From assembly GCF_000328705.1 (NCBI RefSeq), contig NC_019673.1:6882001-6946000 (forward strand): a DNA stretch of 64,000 nucleotides, written 5' to 3'. Both the position numbers and the translations under genes were made by a program. Positions 1-9,177 of this stretch are shown here, piece by piece; positions within the stretch are counted from its first letter, which is position 1; each line of letters opens with the position of its first letter. Below the pieces are notes generated by a model. The model had not been told where the DNA came from and did no database searches. It was given only the letters and a program-made list of their open reading frames with translations. This stretch comes from Saccharothrix espanaensis DSM 44229. Its GTDB lineage: Bacteria; Actinomycetota; Actinomycetes; Mycobacteriales; Pseudonocardiaceae.

Positions 1-855
1 GAGACCGACCTGCCGGCGGGCTCCTGGTCGGTGATCCCGGTGCCCAACGAGGTCGCCGGCGAGCTGGTCGCCGACCCGCGCCTGCCGGTCGTGTCGTTCA
101 CCGGGTCCGGCCCGGTCGGCTATGGGATCCTCGACCGGGTGCCGCGCAAGCACGTCGTGCTGGAACTGGGCGGCAACGCCGCCGCCGTCGTCTGCCCGGA
201 CTGGGCGGACCTGGACTGGGCGGCGCAGCGGATCGCCACCTTCGCGATGTACCAGGGCGGGCAGTCGTGCATCTCGGTGCAGCGGGTGTACCTGCACGCC
301 GACGTGTACGACGCGGTGGCCGAGGCGGTCGTGGCGCACGTGCGCAAGCTCGGCACCGGCGCGCCGCAGGACCCGTCGACCGACGTCGGCCCGCTGATCA
401 ACGAGGCCGCCGCGCAGCGGGTGGAGAGCTGGGTGGACGAGGCCGTGGCGGCGGGCGCGACCCTGCTCACCGGCGGCACCCGGGACGGGGCGGTCTACGC
501 GCCGACCGTGCTGGCCGACGTGCCGGCCGACTGCAAGGTGGTCGACGAGGAGGTCTTCGGCCCGGTGGTCGTGCTGACCAGGGTGGCGTCGGTCGAGGAG
601 GCGTTCGACAAGGTCAACGACTCCCGGTTCGGCCTTCAGGCGGGCCTGTTCACCACCGACGTGCGGCTGGCGTTCAAGGCGTCCAAGCGCCTGGCGGTCG
701 GCGGTGTGATCGTCGGCGACGTCCCGAGCTTCCGCGCCGACCAGATGCCCTACGGCGGCGTGAAGGAGTCCGGCACCGGCCGCGAGGGCGTGCACGCCGC
801 GATGACCGACCTGACCGAGGAACACGTCCTGGTCCTCACCGGCCTCGACCTGTAA
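1..855 (+). CDS. Aldehyde dehydrogenase family protein, C-terminal part (5' end outside window)
   Basis: The reading frame is open from base 1, so the N-terminus lies left of the window; 284 residues are visible. They cover the catalytic half of an NAD(P)-dependent aldehyde dehydrogenase. The general-base Glu sits in LELGG at visible residue 55, and the nucleophilic Cys in GGQSCISVQR at residue 90, close to the usual spacing of the family. The later EEVFGPV block and the YGGVKESGTGREG block near the end are also typical. The enzyme oxidises an aldehyde to the acid in the cytoplasm. The substrate cannot be told from this part. Coding ends just before a strong hairpin. Confidence 0.93.
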   Translation, partial: ETDLPAGSWSVIPVPNEVAGELVADPRLPVVSFTGSGPVGYGILDRVPRKHVVLELGGNAAAVVCPDWADLDWAAQRIATFAMYQGGQSCISVQRVYLHADVYDAVAEAVVAHVRKLGTGAPQDPSTDVGPLINEAAAQRVESWVDEAVAAGATLLTGGTRDGAVYAPTVLADVPADCKVVDEEVFGPVVVLTRVASVEEAFDKVNDSRFGLQAGLFTTDVRLAFKASKRLAVGGVIVGDVPSFRADQMPYGGVKESGTGREGVHAAMTDLTEEHVLVLTGLDL

Positions 856-878
856 CCCCGCGGCAGCCCGAAACCCCC

Positions 879-910
879 GTGCCCTCCACACCACCCGGTG
901 TGGAGGGCAC
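879..910 (+). terminator. Perfect 14-bp hairpin after the aldehyde dehydrogenase gene
   Basis: GTGCCCTCCACACC (879-892) pairs perfectly with GGTGTGGAGGGCAC (897-910) around a 4-base loop, 24 bp after the stop codon. There is no U-run, as is common for terminators in high-GC actinobacteria. It isolates the aldehyde dehydrogenase gene from the operon that follows. Confidence 0.75.
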
Positions 911-1218
911 GCGCATCCACGGTGGAGGTCCTGGGCGGTACGCGGAGCGGGGCGGATCCACACCCGTGCCCGCCGGCGGCGACTGATCCGGGCGGGACGC
1001 CCCTACCACTTGCCCGGCTCGGCGTACCCGCAGGTCTGCGGGCTCCGGCGGGCGGTTCGGCGCCATCGCGGGGATTGCGGGCTCCGGGCGCTCCGGCCGA
1101 CGCCCGACGCGGGCCGGCTTCGCCCTTTCGGGTTCTGCACCGACAGGGCCGGGGTGGTTACCGTGGCTGTTGCGCTCGCCGTTGCCCTGGAACACCCACC
1201 GGATCGGGGTGATCGCCC
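911..1218. other. Intergenic region carrying the likely promoter of the conflict operon
   Basis: No convincing gene is seen in these 308 bases. This must be the upstream region of the four-gene operon starting at 1219. A TACCGT hexamer fits the loose actinobacterial -10 pattern (TANNNT) near 1159-1164, but no good -35 partner is visible. Confidence 0.4.
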
Positions 1219-2223
1219 TTGTCAGTCGACAGCCCCCCGCTGCACCACACGATCCTCGCGATCGACATCGAGCGGTGGGGTGATCCGGCCCGCACCGACG
1301 GGCACCGCCGCATCATGCACAGCGGCCTGTTCGCCGCGGTGCGCCAGGCGTTCGCCGACATCTCGGTCGAGTGGGCGTCCTGCGTGTTCGAGAACACCGG
1401 TGACGGGATGCTCGTCCTCATCCCGGCCACGGTGTCCGGCGGGCACCTGATGGACCTGCTGCCCTCCCGCATCACCGCGGCCGTCCGGCGGCACAACGAC
1501 GTCTCGGCGACCGAGGCGCGCATGCGGCTGCGGATAGCCCTGCACGAGGGGCCGGTGCGGGTGGTCCCGGACGGGCAGATCTCCACCGCGATCACCGTGG
1601 CGTGCCGGTTGCTCGAGTCGGCCGAACTCCGCGCGGCGCATCGGGTCTCGGGCGAGCCGGTGACGATCATGGTGTCGGACCTGTTCTACCGCAACGCGAT
1701 CCACCACGACCCGGCGACCGAACCCGAGCGGTACCGCAGGGTCGCGGTCACGGTGAAGGAACTGACCGAGCACGCGTGGATCCGCTCGCCCGCCGCCACA
1801 CCCCGCCCGCTCCGGTTGTCCGAAGCGACAGAGCCCTCCCCCGCGCAGCCCTCCCCCGCGCAGCCCTCCCCGCCGGAGCGCGCCCCGGCAGAGCCGACCC
1901 GGGCGGTGAACGGGGTGGTGCCGCCGCACCGGCCCGCCGACCGCCCGGACCCGCTCGACGAGCTGGTCGAGGCGCTGGAGGCGGTGCCGTCGATGCGCGA
2001 CCACCACAGCCGGGAGACCGTGCTCGACCTGCTGCCGGCCGGGATCTCCGGCGACGTCCCGCGCAACAGCCGGACCAGGGCCTTCGTCGTCGGCCTGGTG
2101 CTCACCTGCCGGAAGTTCGAGGGCGGTTTCGACCACCTCCGGGTGGCGCTGGGCCGGGTGGAGGGCGACACCATCCCGATGCGACGGGTCCACCTGGCGA
2201 TCGAGCCCTGGGTCGCACTCTGA
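1219..2223 (+). CDS. Nucleotide-cyclase-like domain protein with C-terminal effector-associated domain EAD2
   Basis: 334 residues from a TTG start; GGGGTGA lies a short distance upstream. Residues about 10-185 look like a class III nucleotide cyclase homology domain: metal-binding Asp in AIDIERWG (D16), a second Asp in NTGDGML (D62), and Arg in VACRLLES (R130). The usual Asn of the VN-A-R motif is Thr126, and no substrate-specifying Lys is obvious before GDG, so activity is uncertain. A Pro-rich linker with two SPAQP repeats leads to residues 244-334, which match EAD2 (LDELVEALEAVPSMRD, SRETVLDLL). EAD domains are adaptors that pair with like domains. The next gene carries one too, so the two proteins probably bind. 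First gene of the operon; a sensor or signal-input role is inferred. Confidence 0.8.
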   Translation: MSVDSPPLHHTILAIDIERWGDPARTDGHRRIMHSGLFAAVRQAFADISVEWASCVFENTGDGMLVLIPATVSGGHLMDLLPSRITAAVRRHNDVSATEARMRLRIALHEGPVRVVPDGQISTAITVACRLLESAELRAAHRVSGEPVTIMVSDLFYRNAIHHDPATEPERYRRVAVTVKELTEHAWIRSPAATPRPLRLSEATEPSPAQPSPAQPSPPERAPAEPTRAVNGVVPPHRPADRPDPLDELVEALEAVPSMRDHHSRETVLDLLPAGISGDVPRNSRTRAFVVGLVLTCRKFEGGFDHLRVALGRVEGDTIPMRRVHLAIEPWVAL

Positions 2224-2320
2224 AACGAACCGGGCGACCCACCGATTTGCTGAATGTGGAACTCGGCTGGGTGAAGATTTGTCAGACTGGCGAGGGATGA
2301 GGACGACAGGGGGCCGTCGG

Positions 2321-3826
2321 ATGATCCGCACGAGTGACGACACGGTGGAAAGAGGTGTGGTTCTGCCGCTCGTCACGGCCTTGGTGAAGCTCCCCTCGCT
2401 GGCCGATCCGACAACCCGGTCTTCGGTGACCCGACTGCTCGCCGATGAATTGCGAGAGCCGCTCACGATAGCGAATCACCCGAATGCGGTGATCCACCTT
2501 TCCCACCTGGCCGAGTACTGCACCGAACGCCCCCGGCGCCTGGTCGCGCTCCTGCGGGTGCTGAGCCTGGTGGAGCCCGACACGAGGCCGATGAACGACC
2601 TCCGTCGGCACATTGGCATGATGCACACCCTCGACCTGTTCGAACCGGACGACCTGACAAGGCTGTTGAAGTTGCTCGGCGGAATCGTCGTACCCGACAT
2701 CGCGGACATCTACCGCGCGGTCGCCGGCGACGCCGCTTCCGGACTGGGCCGGGCGACCACTTACCTCGAGGTCTTCTCGATCCTGGAGGACCTCAATTCA
2801 CGGCCGGACGGCATACCTCGCCCGATCGTGTTCATCGAGCACGTCGCGGTGAAAGTGCGCAAAGACCTGGCCATCGAACTCCGGCTCTGGGTCGACGAGC
2901 AGGCGGCGAAGCGCGAGATCACCGCCGAGGTCGCCGCACTGCGGGAGAGCCTGCGGACCGACCCGCCGGACGACTCGCCCCCGGCCCCCGGCACGGTCGC
3001 CTACCTGCTGCTGGCGCTGCGCGGCGAGGGCCCGTCCGGCGACCTCTACCGGCTCACCCCGGCCCGGCACCTCGGCATCACCGCCGAGTGGTCGCCGCGG
3101 GTCGCCACCGACCGGGTGGGCCCGCTGGAGGCCATCCAGACCCACGTCGCCGACCTGGTCGAGCAGGCGGAGCGCGACTGGGCGTCGTTCGAACCGGACA
3201 TCCGGATCGAGTTCATCCTGGACCGCGACAACATCAACCTGGCCGTCGACCAGTGGCCGGCCGAGAACGACGAGGCCGTCCCGGAGCCGATCGGCAGCCG
3301 CTACCAGGTCGTGGTGCGCAGCCTGGAGCGCAACTCCGACGACAAGTACCTGCGGGTGTGGCGCCGGCGGTGGCGCGCCCTGGCCGGGCAGGCCCGCACC
3401 TGCCGGCCGGTCGACCGCGACGGGTGCGTCCGGGCCCAGGACGCGACCCAGGACGGCGTGCGCGAGCTGCGGTCCATGCTCAGCCGCCGGCACGAGGTGG
3501 TCGCCCTGCTGCTCAGCGGGCCGCCCAAGGCCGACCCCGAGCCGCAGGACGAGATCACCTCGGCGGTGAAGGCCGGCGTCCCGCTGATCCTCTGGCACCG
3601 CAAGAGCAGCCCGGACAAGAGCTTCGTCCGCGCGGTGGACTACCTGCTGCACGACGAGGACGACGACCACCCCTTCCTCGAACGGGTGCGCCGGGCGCGC
3701 GCCACCGCGTTCGGCGAGCGCCACGTCGCGCACCCGTGCGGCGAGCTGTCGGTCCTCTACGACGACCCCATGCGCCGGGTCCTGCCCCACCGGGCCGCGC
3801 CGCCGGAGGAGGTGGCGGTCGGGTGA
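2321..3826 (+). CDS. EAD2 - VMAP-C domain protein (vWA-MoxR-associated protein)
   Basis: 501 residues from ATG 2321, which has AGGGGG seven bases upstream; TTG 2279 and ATG 2297 are longer alternatives with weaker sites. Residues about 13-98 form a second EAD2 (LVTALVKLPSLADPTTRSS). Residues about 105-290 are a mostly helical middle region I cannot assign. From about residue 296 the VMAP-C pattern follows: IEFILDRDNINLAVDQW, then RYQVVVRSLER. VMAP proteins are the client or adaptor subunit of vWA-MoxR-VMAP ternary systems, linking an input EAD protein to the MoxR/vWA machinery. The stop overlaps the next start as GTGA, so the two are translationally coupled. Confidence 0.85.
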   Translation: MIRTSDDTVERGVVLPLVTALVKLPSLADPTTRSSVTRLLADELREPLTIANHPNAVIHLSHLAEYCTERPRRLVALLRVLSLVEPDTRPMNDLRRHIGMMHTLDLFEPDDLTRLLKLLGGIVVPDIADIYRAVAGDAASGLGRATTYLEVFSILEDLNSRPDGIPRPIVFIEHVAVKVRKDLAIELRLWVDEQAAKREITAEVAALRESLRTDPPDDSPPAPGTVAYLLLALRGEGPSGDLYRLTPARHLGITAEWSPRVATDRVGPLEAIQTHVADLVEQAERDWASFEPDIRIEFILDRDNINLAVDQWPAENDEAVPEPIGSRYQVVVRSLERNSDDKYLRVWRRRWRALAGQARTCRPVDRDGCVRAQDATQDGVRELRSMLSRRHEVVALLLSGPPKADPEPQDEITSAVKAGVPLILWHRKSSPDKSFVRAVDYLLHDEDDDHPFLERVRRARATAFGERHVAHPCGELSVLYDDPMRRVLPHRAAPPEEVAVG

Positions 3827-4830
3827 AGCGCTGGTGGCTGTACCACGGCACCGGCGGGATCGCCGCGAACCCGATCGCCGCGCTGCCCGAGCCCCCGCCG
3901 TGGCGGCGGTTCACCGGGACGGGCCAGGCCACCCGGCCTACCGACGACGGCGGCGAGGGCGCGCGCAAGGTCGGCCACGTGCCCGGCGTGCCGCGCACCC
4001 CGGCCCCGCACGAGGTCGAGATGGTCAACTCGTGCCTCTACCTGCGCCGCCCGCTGCTGGTCACCGGAGACCCCGGCACCGGCAAGTCGGCGCTGGCGTA
4101 CCTGATCGCCCGCGAGCTGGGCCTCGGCCCGGTGCTCCGGTGGCCGATCACGAGCCGCACGATGCTCAACGACGGCCTGTACCTCTACGACGCGATCGCG
4201 CGCGTCCAGGCGTCCAACGCCCTGGGCGGCACGCCCGACATCGGCGACTACATCCACCTCGGCCCGCTGGGCACCGCCCTGCTCGCGGCCGACCTGCCCC
4301 GGGTGCTGCTGATCGACGAGCTCGACAAGGGCGACATCGACCTGCCCAACGACCTGCTCAACGTCTTCGAGGAGGGCGAGTACGAGATCCCGGAGCTGGT
4401 CCGGTTCGCCCGGACCCAGTCCGAGGTGACCGTGCTGACCTCGGACGTCGGCCACCACGCGACGGTGCGCGACGGGCGGGTGCGCTGCCGGGAGTTCCCC
4501 GTCGTGATCATCACCAGCAACGGCGAGCGCGAGTTCCCCTCGGCGTTCATGCGGCGCTGCCTGACGCTCAAGCTGGAGGCGCCCGACCGCGACCGGCTGG
4601 CCGCGATGGTCGCCTCGCACTTCGGCCACGACCACGACCTCGACGTGTACCAGTTCATCGACGAGTTCCAGCGGCGGGCGGCGGAGGCCGGTCCGCTGGC
4701 GGCCGACCAGTTGCTCAACGCCGTCAACATGGCCATCAGGTTGACCACATCGGGTACCTACGAGCCGGACAGTGAGTGGGCCGGCCTCGTCCTGAAGCTC
4801 TGGCACCCACTATCGGCGGAGCACGGATGA
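3823..4830 (+). CDS. MoxR-type AAA+ ATPase
   Basis: 335 residues from GTG 3823, inside the previous stop (GTGA), with GGAGGAGGTGG upstream. Walker A is GDPGTGKSAL at residues 82-91. Walker B is VLLIDELDKGD at about 161. Sensor-1-like VVIITSNGER and an Arg-rich FMRRC block follow, as in MoxR/RavA-like ATPases. These act as chaperone-like remodelers with vWA partners. The neighbours supply the VMAP subunit upstream and a vWA-like domain downstream, giving a complete ternary set. The downstream gene starts within this stop codon (ATGA). Confidence 0.92.
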   Translation: MKRWWLYHGTGGIAANPIAALPEPPPWRRFTGTGQATRPTDDGGEGARKVGHVPGVPRTPAPHEVEMVNSCLYLRRPLLVTGDPGTGKSALAYLIARELGLGPVLRWPITSRTMLNDGLYLYDAIARVQASNALGGTPDIGDYIHLGPLGTALLAADLPRVLLIDELDKGDIDLPNDLLNVFEEGEYEIPELVRFARTQSEVTVLTSDVGHHATVRDGRVRCREFPVVIITSNGEREFPSAFMRRCLTLKLEAPDRDRLAAMVASHFGHDHDLDVYQFIDEFQRRAAEAGPLAADQLLNAVNMAIRLTTSGTYEPDSEWAGLVLKLWHPLSAEHG

Positions 4831-7800
4831 CCCAACCGCGTGATAGCGCCGCGGTCGATGTCGTCCTGCTCCAACATTGGGAGGCGACCAAGGGCCGGGC
4901 AGCACGGTCGAGCACCTCGGACCTCAGCCTCCACGAGGTCCGGGACGCCGTCTGGCTGGCCACCAGGTTGGTCGAGACCGCCGACCGTGCAGCGCGTCCG
5001 GCTCCACCCGACCCCTCCGCCCCGGACGCGGTGGCGGACCCGGCACCCCAGGAACAGCCACCGCGTTCCGAGGAGGCTGCCACGGAACCCGACGACCCCG
5101 CCGACCCGGGAGTCCCGGAAACCCTCCCCGAGCCGCGCGCCCAGCGGGACTGGGCCCGCGGGCCGCTGTCGTTGCCGCCCGCCGACCCCGCGCCCGACCG
5201 CGCGGACGGCGCGCCGACGGCCGCCGCGGGCTGGCCGACCCTGCCCGGACTGCCCGACCGGCACGGCATCAGCCGCGCACTGCGGCCCTTGGCGCGCCAC
5301 CGGTCCCCGTCGCCGTGGCGGGTCGTGGTGGACGAGGAGAAGACCGCGGTGCGGGCCGCGCAGGACTCGCTGTGGATCCCGGAGTGCCGCCCCGCGCCGT
5401 GGCACCGCTTCGAGGTGGCGCTCGTCGTGGACACGGTGGTGGCGCCGGACATCTGGGAGCCGACCGTCACCGAGTTCCGCTCGCTGCTCGATCACCAGGG
5501 AGCGTTCCGCAACATCCGCACCTACCGGCTCGACTCGGCCCACGCGGACCCCGACCGGCTGACGCTGCGCAGCGAGGGCGGCGCCCGGCACCACTGGCGG
5601 CACCTGGTCGAGCCGACCGGCAACCGGATCGTCCTGGTGCTGACCGACACCGTCGCCGAGGGCTGGCACACCGGAGCCGTCGGCCACGTGCTGCACGAGT
5701 ACGGGATCCGCGCGCCGGTGGCCGTGGTCCAGACGCTCGCGCACCGGCTGTGGCAGCTCGGCGGGCTGCCCACGCGGCGGATGCGGTTGTCCGCGCCGCG
5801 CCCCGGCTGCCCGAACCGGGCGCTGCGGGTCGCGGGCAAGACCGACTCCGACGTCATCCCGGTGCCGGTGCTGGGCCTGGCCGAGGACTGGATGGCGGGC
5901 TGGGCGCGGCTGCTCACCTCGCCCGGCGCGGAGTGGGTGGAGACGACCGCGGCGCTGGTCGGTCCGCAGACCGAGATACCGCCCTCGGAACTGCCCGACG
6001 ACGAGCCGGTCACCGCCGCCCAGCGGGTCCGCCGGTTCCGGTCCTACGCCTCGACCGACGCGGTGGAGCTGGCCGGGCTGCTGGCCGCCACCCCGCTCGC
6101 GCCCCGGCTGATGACGCTGGTCCAGCGGGTGCTGCTGCCGGGCGCGGACCTCTCGGTGCTCGCCGAGGTGATGCTCGGCGGCCTGCTGACCAAGCTGCCC
6201 GGCGACGGCCGCGACCCGAGCGCGGTCGCCTACGACTTCCACGACGACGTGCGCAGCGAGCTGCTGGCCATCGGCCGCCGCGGCAGCACGGCGCGGGTGG
6301 CGCGGGTCCTGGACGACTACGCGGGATCCGCGATCCCGGCCCTGCGCGCCTACCGCGCCGCGGTGGACGACCCGACGATCGACACCCCCGAGGCCACGCC
6401 CGACTCCACGCCGTTCCTGCTGGTCCAGGAGGCAGTGCTGCGCGCCCTCTCCGGCCCTTACCTGCCCAGGTCGAAACGCCTCCGCGAGGCACTGGGGTTA
6501 GCGACCCCGGTCGTCCCGGGCGGAAGTCGACCAGCAGGAAGTTCGGCGAATCGGGAGAACAACGACTTGACCACAACCGAGCCGCGGTCACCAGTCGACG
6601 AGACTGCGCAGCCGTCCGGAGGAGAAGAGACAATGACCGCTCCCGGCATCACCACCGACCCGGTGCCCGAGCGCCGCCCGGCCGCGCTCCAGCCCCAGAT
6701 CTGGGGACAGATCCCGTTGCGCAACCCGATCTTCGTCGGGCGGGAACAACTGCTGGAGGACCTCCGGACGCGGTTGAGCGAGTCGGGCACCACGGCGGTG
6801 CTGCCGGAAGCGCTGCACGGGCTCGGCGGCGTCGGCAAGTCGCAGACGGTGGTCGAGTACCTGTACCGGCACTCCGCCGAGTACGACGTGGTCTGGTGGA
6901 TCCCGGCCGAGCACCCGGCGCAGATCCGCAACAGCTTCGTCGAACTGGCGAAGAAGCTGGGCGTGGCCGGGTCGGGCACCGCCGAGGCGGCGGTGCCCGC
7001 CGTGCGCGAGGCGTTGCGCAAGGGCGTGCCGCACCAGCGCTGGGTCCTGGTGTTCGACAACGCCGACCGGCCGCAGGACGTGCGCCAGTTCTTCCCGGCC
7101 GGGGCCGGTCACATCATCGTGACCTCCCGCAACTCCGCGTGGGAGGGGTTCGCCCGCCCGGTCGAGGTCGACCTGTTCACCCGCCACGAGAGCATCGAGC
7201 TGCTGCGCCGGCGCGGCGGCGGGATCGAGGACACCGAGGCCGACGCGCTGGCCGAGGCGCTGGGCGACCTGCCGCTGGCGGTCGAGCAGGCCGCGGCCTG
7301 GCGCGCGCAGACCGGGATGCAGGTGGCCGAGTACCTCGACCTGCTGGAGCAGAACCGCACCGAACTGCTGGAGGCGGATCCGCAGGCGACCGACCAGCTG
7401 CCGGTCGCGGCGGCGTGGAACGTGCCGCTCAACAAACTGGCCACCGAACAGCCCGCGGCCCTCCAGCTGCTCCAGGTGTGCGCGTTCTTCGGGCCCGAAC
7501 CGATCTCCCAGAAGCTGTTCCGGGGGGCCCGCGACGTACCGGTCCCCGAAGCGCTCGCCCAGGCGTTCGGCGATCCCATCAAGATCAGTCGCGCGGTCAA
7601 GGAGATCACCCGCTACAGCCTCGCCAAGATCGACCACCGCAACAACGCGCTCCAGTTGCACCGGTTGGTGCAGACGGTGCTGAAGAACAAGTTGAGCCCG
7701 TCCGAGCAAGACGAGATGAGGCACGCAGTGCACGTGCTGCTGGTCAACGGCGACCCCGGAGACCCGGACGCCGCCGCCAACTGGCCCCGCTACGCCGAAC

Positions 7801-9170
7801 TGCTCCCGCACGCCCTCGTGTCGCGCGCGGTGGAGAGCAAGGACAAGTGGGTCCGGGTGCTGGTCATCAACCTGGTCCGCTACCTGCTCCGGATCGGTGA
7901 CTTCGGTGCCGCCCGCGACCTCGCGGGCCAGGCCAAGGAGTGCTGGACCGAGGCCCTGGGCGAGCGCGACCGGGACACCCTGGAGATCAGCCGGCGGTAC
8001 GCGATCGCCCTGCGCCGGCTCGGTTTCGTGAGCGAGGCCCGCACCCTCAACGAGCGGACCCGGGAACTGGTCCGCGAGGTCGTCGGCGAGGAGGACGAGC
8101 AGTACCTCGGGATGCTGGACACCGTGGCGGCCGACTACCGCAGCGAAGGCCGCTTCGCCGAGGAGCTCCGGCTCCAGCAGGAGGTCTACGAGCGGGCGGG
8201 CGCCATCCTCGGCGCGGACGACCCGGGGACGTTGAACTACGGCTTCAACCTGGCGGGCTGCTACCGCATCATGGGCCAGTACGAGCAGGCCCGTGAGCTG
8301 GACCAGGCCATCATGCGGCGGCGCGGTGCCGTGCTGGGCGCGAACCACCTCCAGACGTTCGGCTCCCGCAACGCCTACTGCATGGACCTGCGCGAGTGCG
8401 GGCAGTACCTGGAGGCGGCCAGGCAGCAGGAGGACAGCCTCAACTACCTGCTGGAGGTGGCGGGCCCGGACAACCCGCAGTCGATCGGCGCGACCCGCAA
8501 CCTGTCGGTGGCGCTGCGCAAGGCGGGCTTCCACGACCGGGCCAACGAGTACTCCGGCGACTGCCTCGCGCGCTACCGCCGCCGGCACGGGGACGACCAC
8601 GCGGACACCATCACCGCGGAGATGAACGTCTCCACCGACCTGCGGCACCTGGGCGAGCTGGAGGAGGCGCTGAAGCTGGCGCGGGGCAGCCACGAGCGGT
8701 TCCAGGCGCTGATGACCCCGGGCCACCTGTTCACCCTGGTCGCCGCGCTCAACCTGGCCGTGATCCTGCGCCTGCACGGTGAACCGGACGAGGCGCTGGC
8801 GCTCGACCGGCAGACCCACGCGGCGCTGCTCGACCTGTTCGGCGGGGACCACCCGACGACGCTGATCGCGGCGACGAACCTGGCCAGCGACCTGGCGGCG
8901 AAGGGCGAGCACGCCGAGGCGCGGTCGCTGGACGTGGCGACCAAGGCGCGGTCGGAGCGGGTGCTGGGTCCCGACCACCCGTCGACGCTGGCGGTGGCGC
9001 TCAACCTGGCGCTCGACCTGGCGGCGCTGGGCGAGGACGACGAAGCCGCCCTGCTGCACAGCAAGACCGTCCAGAGCCTGCGCACCGTGCTCGGCGACAA
9101 CCACCCGGCCGTGGTGGCGGCCACCCAGCACGTCCGGGCGAACTGCGACAGCGACACCATGCAGTTGTGA
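4827..9170 (+). CDS. SAV_2336-type vWA-like domain / NB-ARC STAND NTPase / TPR fusion (FxSxx-system TPR protein-like)
   Basis: 1447 residues from ATG 4827 (ATGA overlap). After a helical N-terminus and Pro/Ala-rich linker, residues about 195-330 resemble the SAV_2336 N-terminal domain, a vWA-like fold (FEVALVVDTVVAP, then RIVLVLTDTVAEGWHTG). The MIDAS DxSxS is replaced by DTVV. An NB-ARC NTPase follows: P-loop GLGGVGKSQ at 665-673, Walker B RWVLVFDNAD, sensor HIIVTSRN, and GDLPLAVEQAAAW. The last ~400 residues are 42-residue TPR_10/12-type repeats with GDDHPxT-like turns, well conserved and probably recent. The layout matches the TPR protein of FxSxx-COOH RiPP systems. Role inferred: a STAND switch combining the vWA subunit with a TPR sensor. 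Confidence 0.88.
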   Translation: MTQPRDSAAVDVVLLQHWEATKGRAARSSTSDLSLHEVRDAVWLATRLVETADRAARPAPPDPSAPDAVADPAPQEQPPRSEEAATEPDDPADPGVPETLPEPRAQRDWARGPLSLPPADPAPDRADGAPTAAAGWPTLPGLPDRHGISRALRPLARHRSPSPWRVVVDEEKTAVRAAQDSLWIPECRPAPWHRFEVALVVDTVVAPDIWEPTVTEFRSLLDHQGAFRNIRTYRLDSAHADPDRLTLRSEGGARHHWRHLVEPTGNRIVLVLTDTVAEGWHTGAVGHVLHEYGIRAPVAVVQTLAHRLWQLGGLPTRRMRLSAPRPGCPNRALRVAGKTDSDVIPVPVLGLAEDWMAGWARLLTSPGAEWVETTAALVGPQTEIPPSELPDDEPVTAAQRVRRFRSYASTDAVELAGLLAATPLAPRLMTLVQRVLLPGADLSVLAEVMLGGLLTKLPGDGRDPSAVAYDFHDDVRSELLAIGRRGSTARVARVLDDYAGSAIPALRAYRAAVDDPTIDTPEATPDSTPFLLVQEAVLRALSGPYLPRSKRLREALGLATPVVPGGSRPAGSSANRENNDLTTTEPRSPVDETAQPSGGEETMTAPGITTDPVPERRPAALQPQIWGQIPLRNPIFVGREQLLEDLRTRLSESGTTAVLPEALHGLGGVGKSQTVVEYLYRHSAEYDVVWWIPAEHPAQIRNSFVELAKKLGVAGSGTAEAAVPAVREALRKGVPHQRWVLVFDNADRPQDVRQFFPAGAGHIIVTSRNSAWEGFARPVEVDLFTRHESIELLRRRGGGIEDTEADALAEALGDLPLAVEQAAAWRAQTGMQVAEYLDLLEQNRTELLEADPQATDQLPVAAAWNVPLNKLATEQPAALQLLQVCAFFGPEPISQKLFRGARDVPVPEALAQAFGDPIKISRAVKEITRYSLAKIDHRNNALQLHRLVQTVLKNKLSPSEQDEMRHAVHVLLVNGDPGDPDAAANWPRYAELLPHALVSRAVESKDKWVRVLVINLVRYLLRIGDFGAARDLAGQAKECWTEALGERDRDTLEISRRYAIALRRLGFVSEARTLNERTRELVREVVGEEDEQYLGMLDTVAADYRSEGRFAEELRLQQEVYERAGAILGADDPGTLNYGFNLAGCYRIMGQYEQARELDQAIMRRRGAVLGANHLQTFGSRNAYCMDLRECGQYLEAARQQEDSLNYLLEVAGPDNPQSIGATRNLSVALRKAGFHDRANEYSGDCLARYRRRHGDDHADTITAEMNVSTDLRHLGELEEALKLARGSHERFQALMTPGHLFTLVAALNLAVILRLHGEPDEALALDRQTHAALLDLFGGDHPTTLIAATNLASDLAAKGEHAEARSLDVATKARSERVLGPDHPSTLAVALNLALDLAALGEDDEAALLHSKTVQSLRTVLGDNHPAVVAATQHVRANCDSDTMQL

Positions 9171-9177
9171 GCACCGG

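Noticed and set aside
1222..2466. A 414-residue minus-strand open frame over the cyclase-like gene
   Set aside because: It shows Arg/Gly/Val-rich composition with no family motif and lies wholly opposite a supported gene. It is an expected GC-rich shadow.
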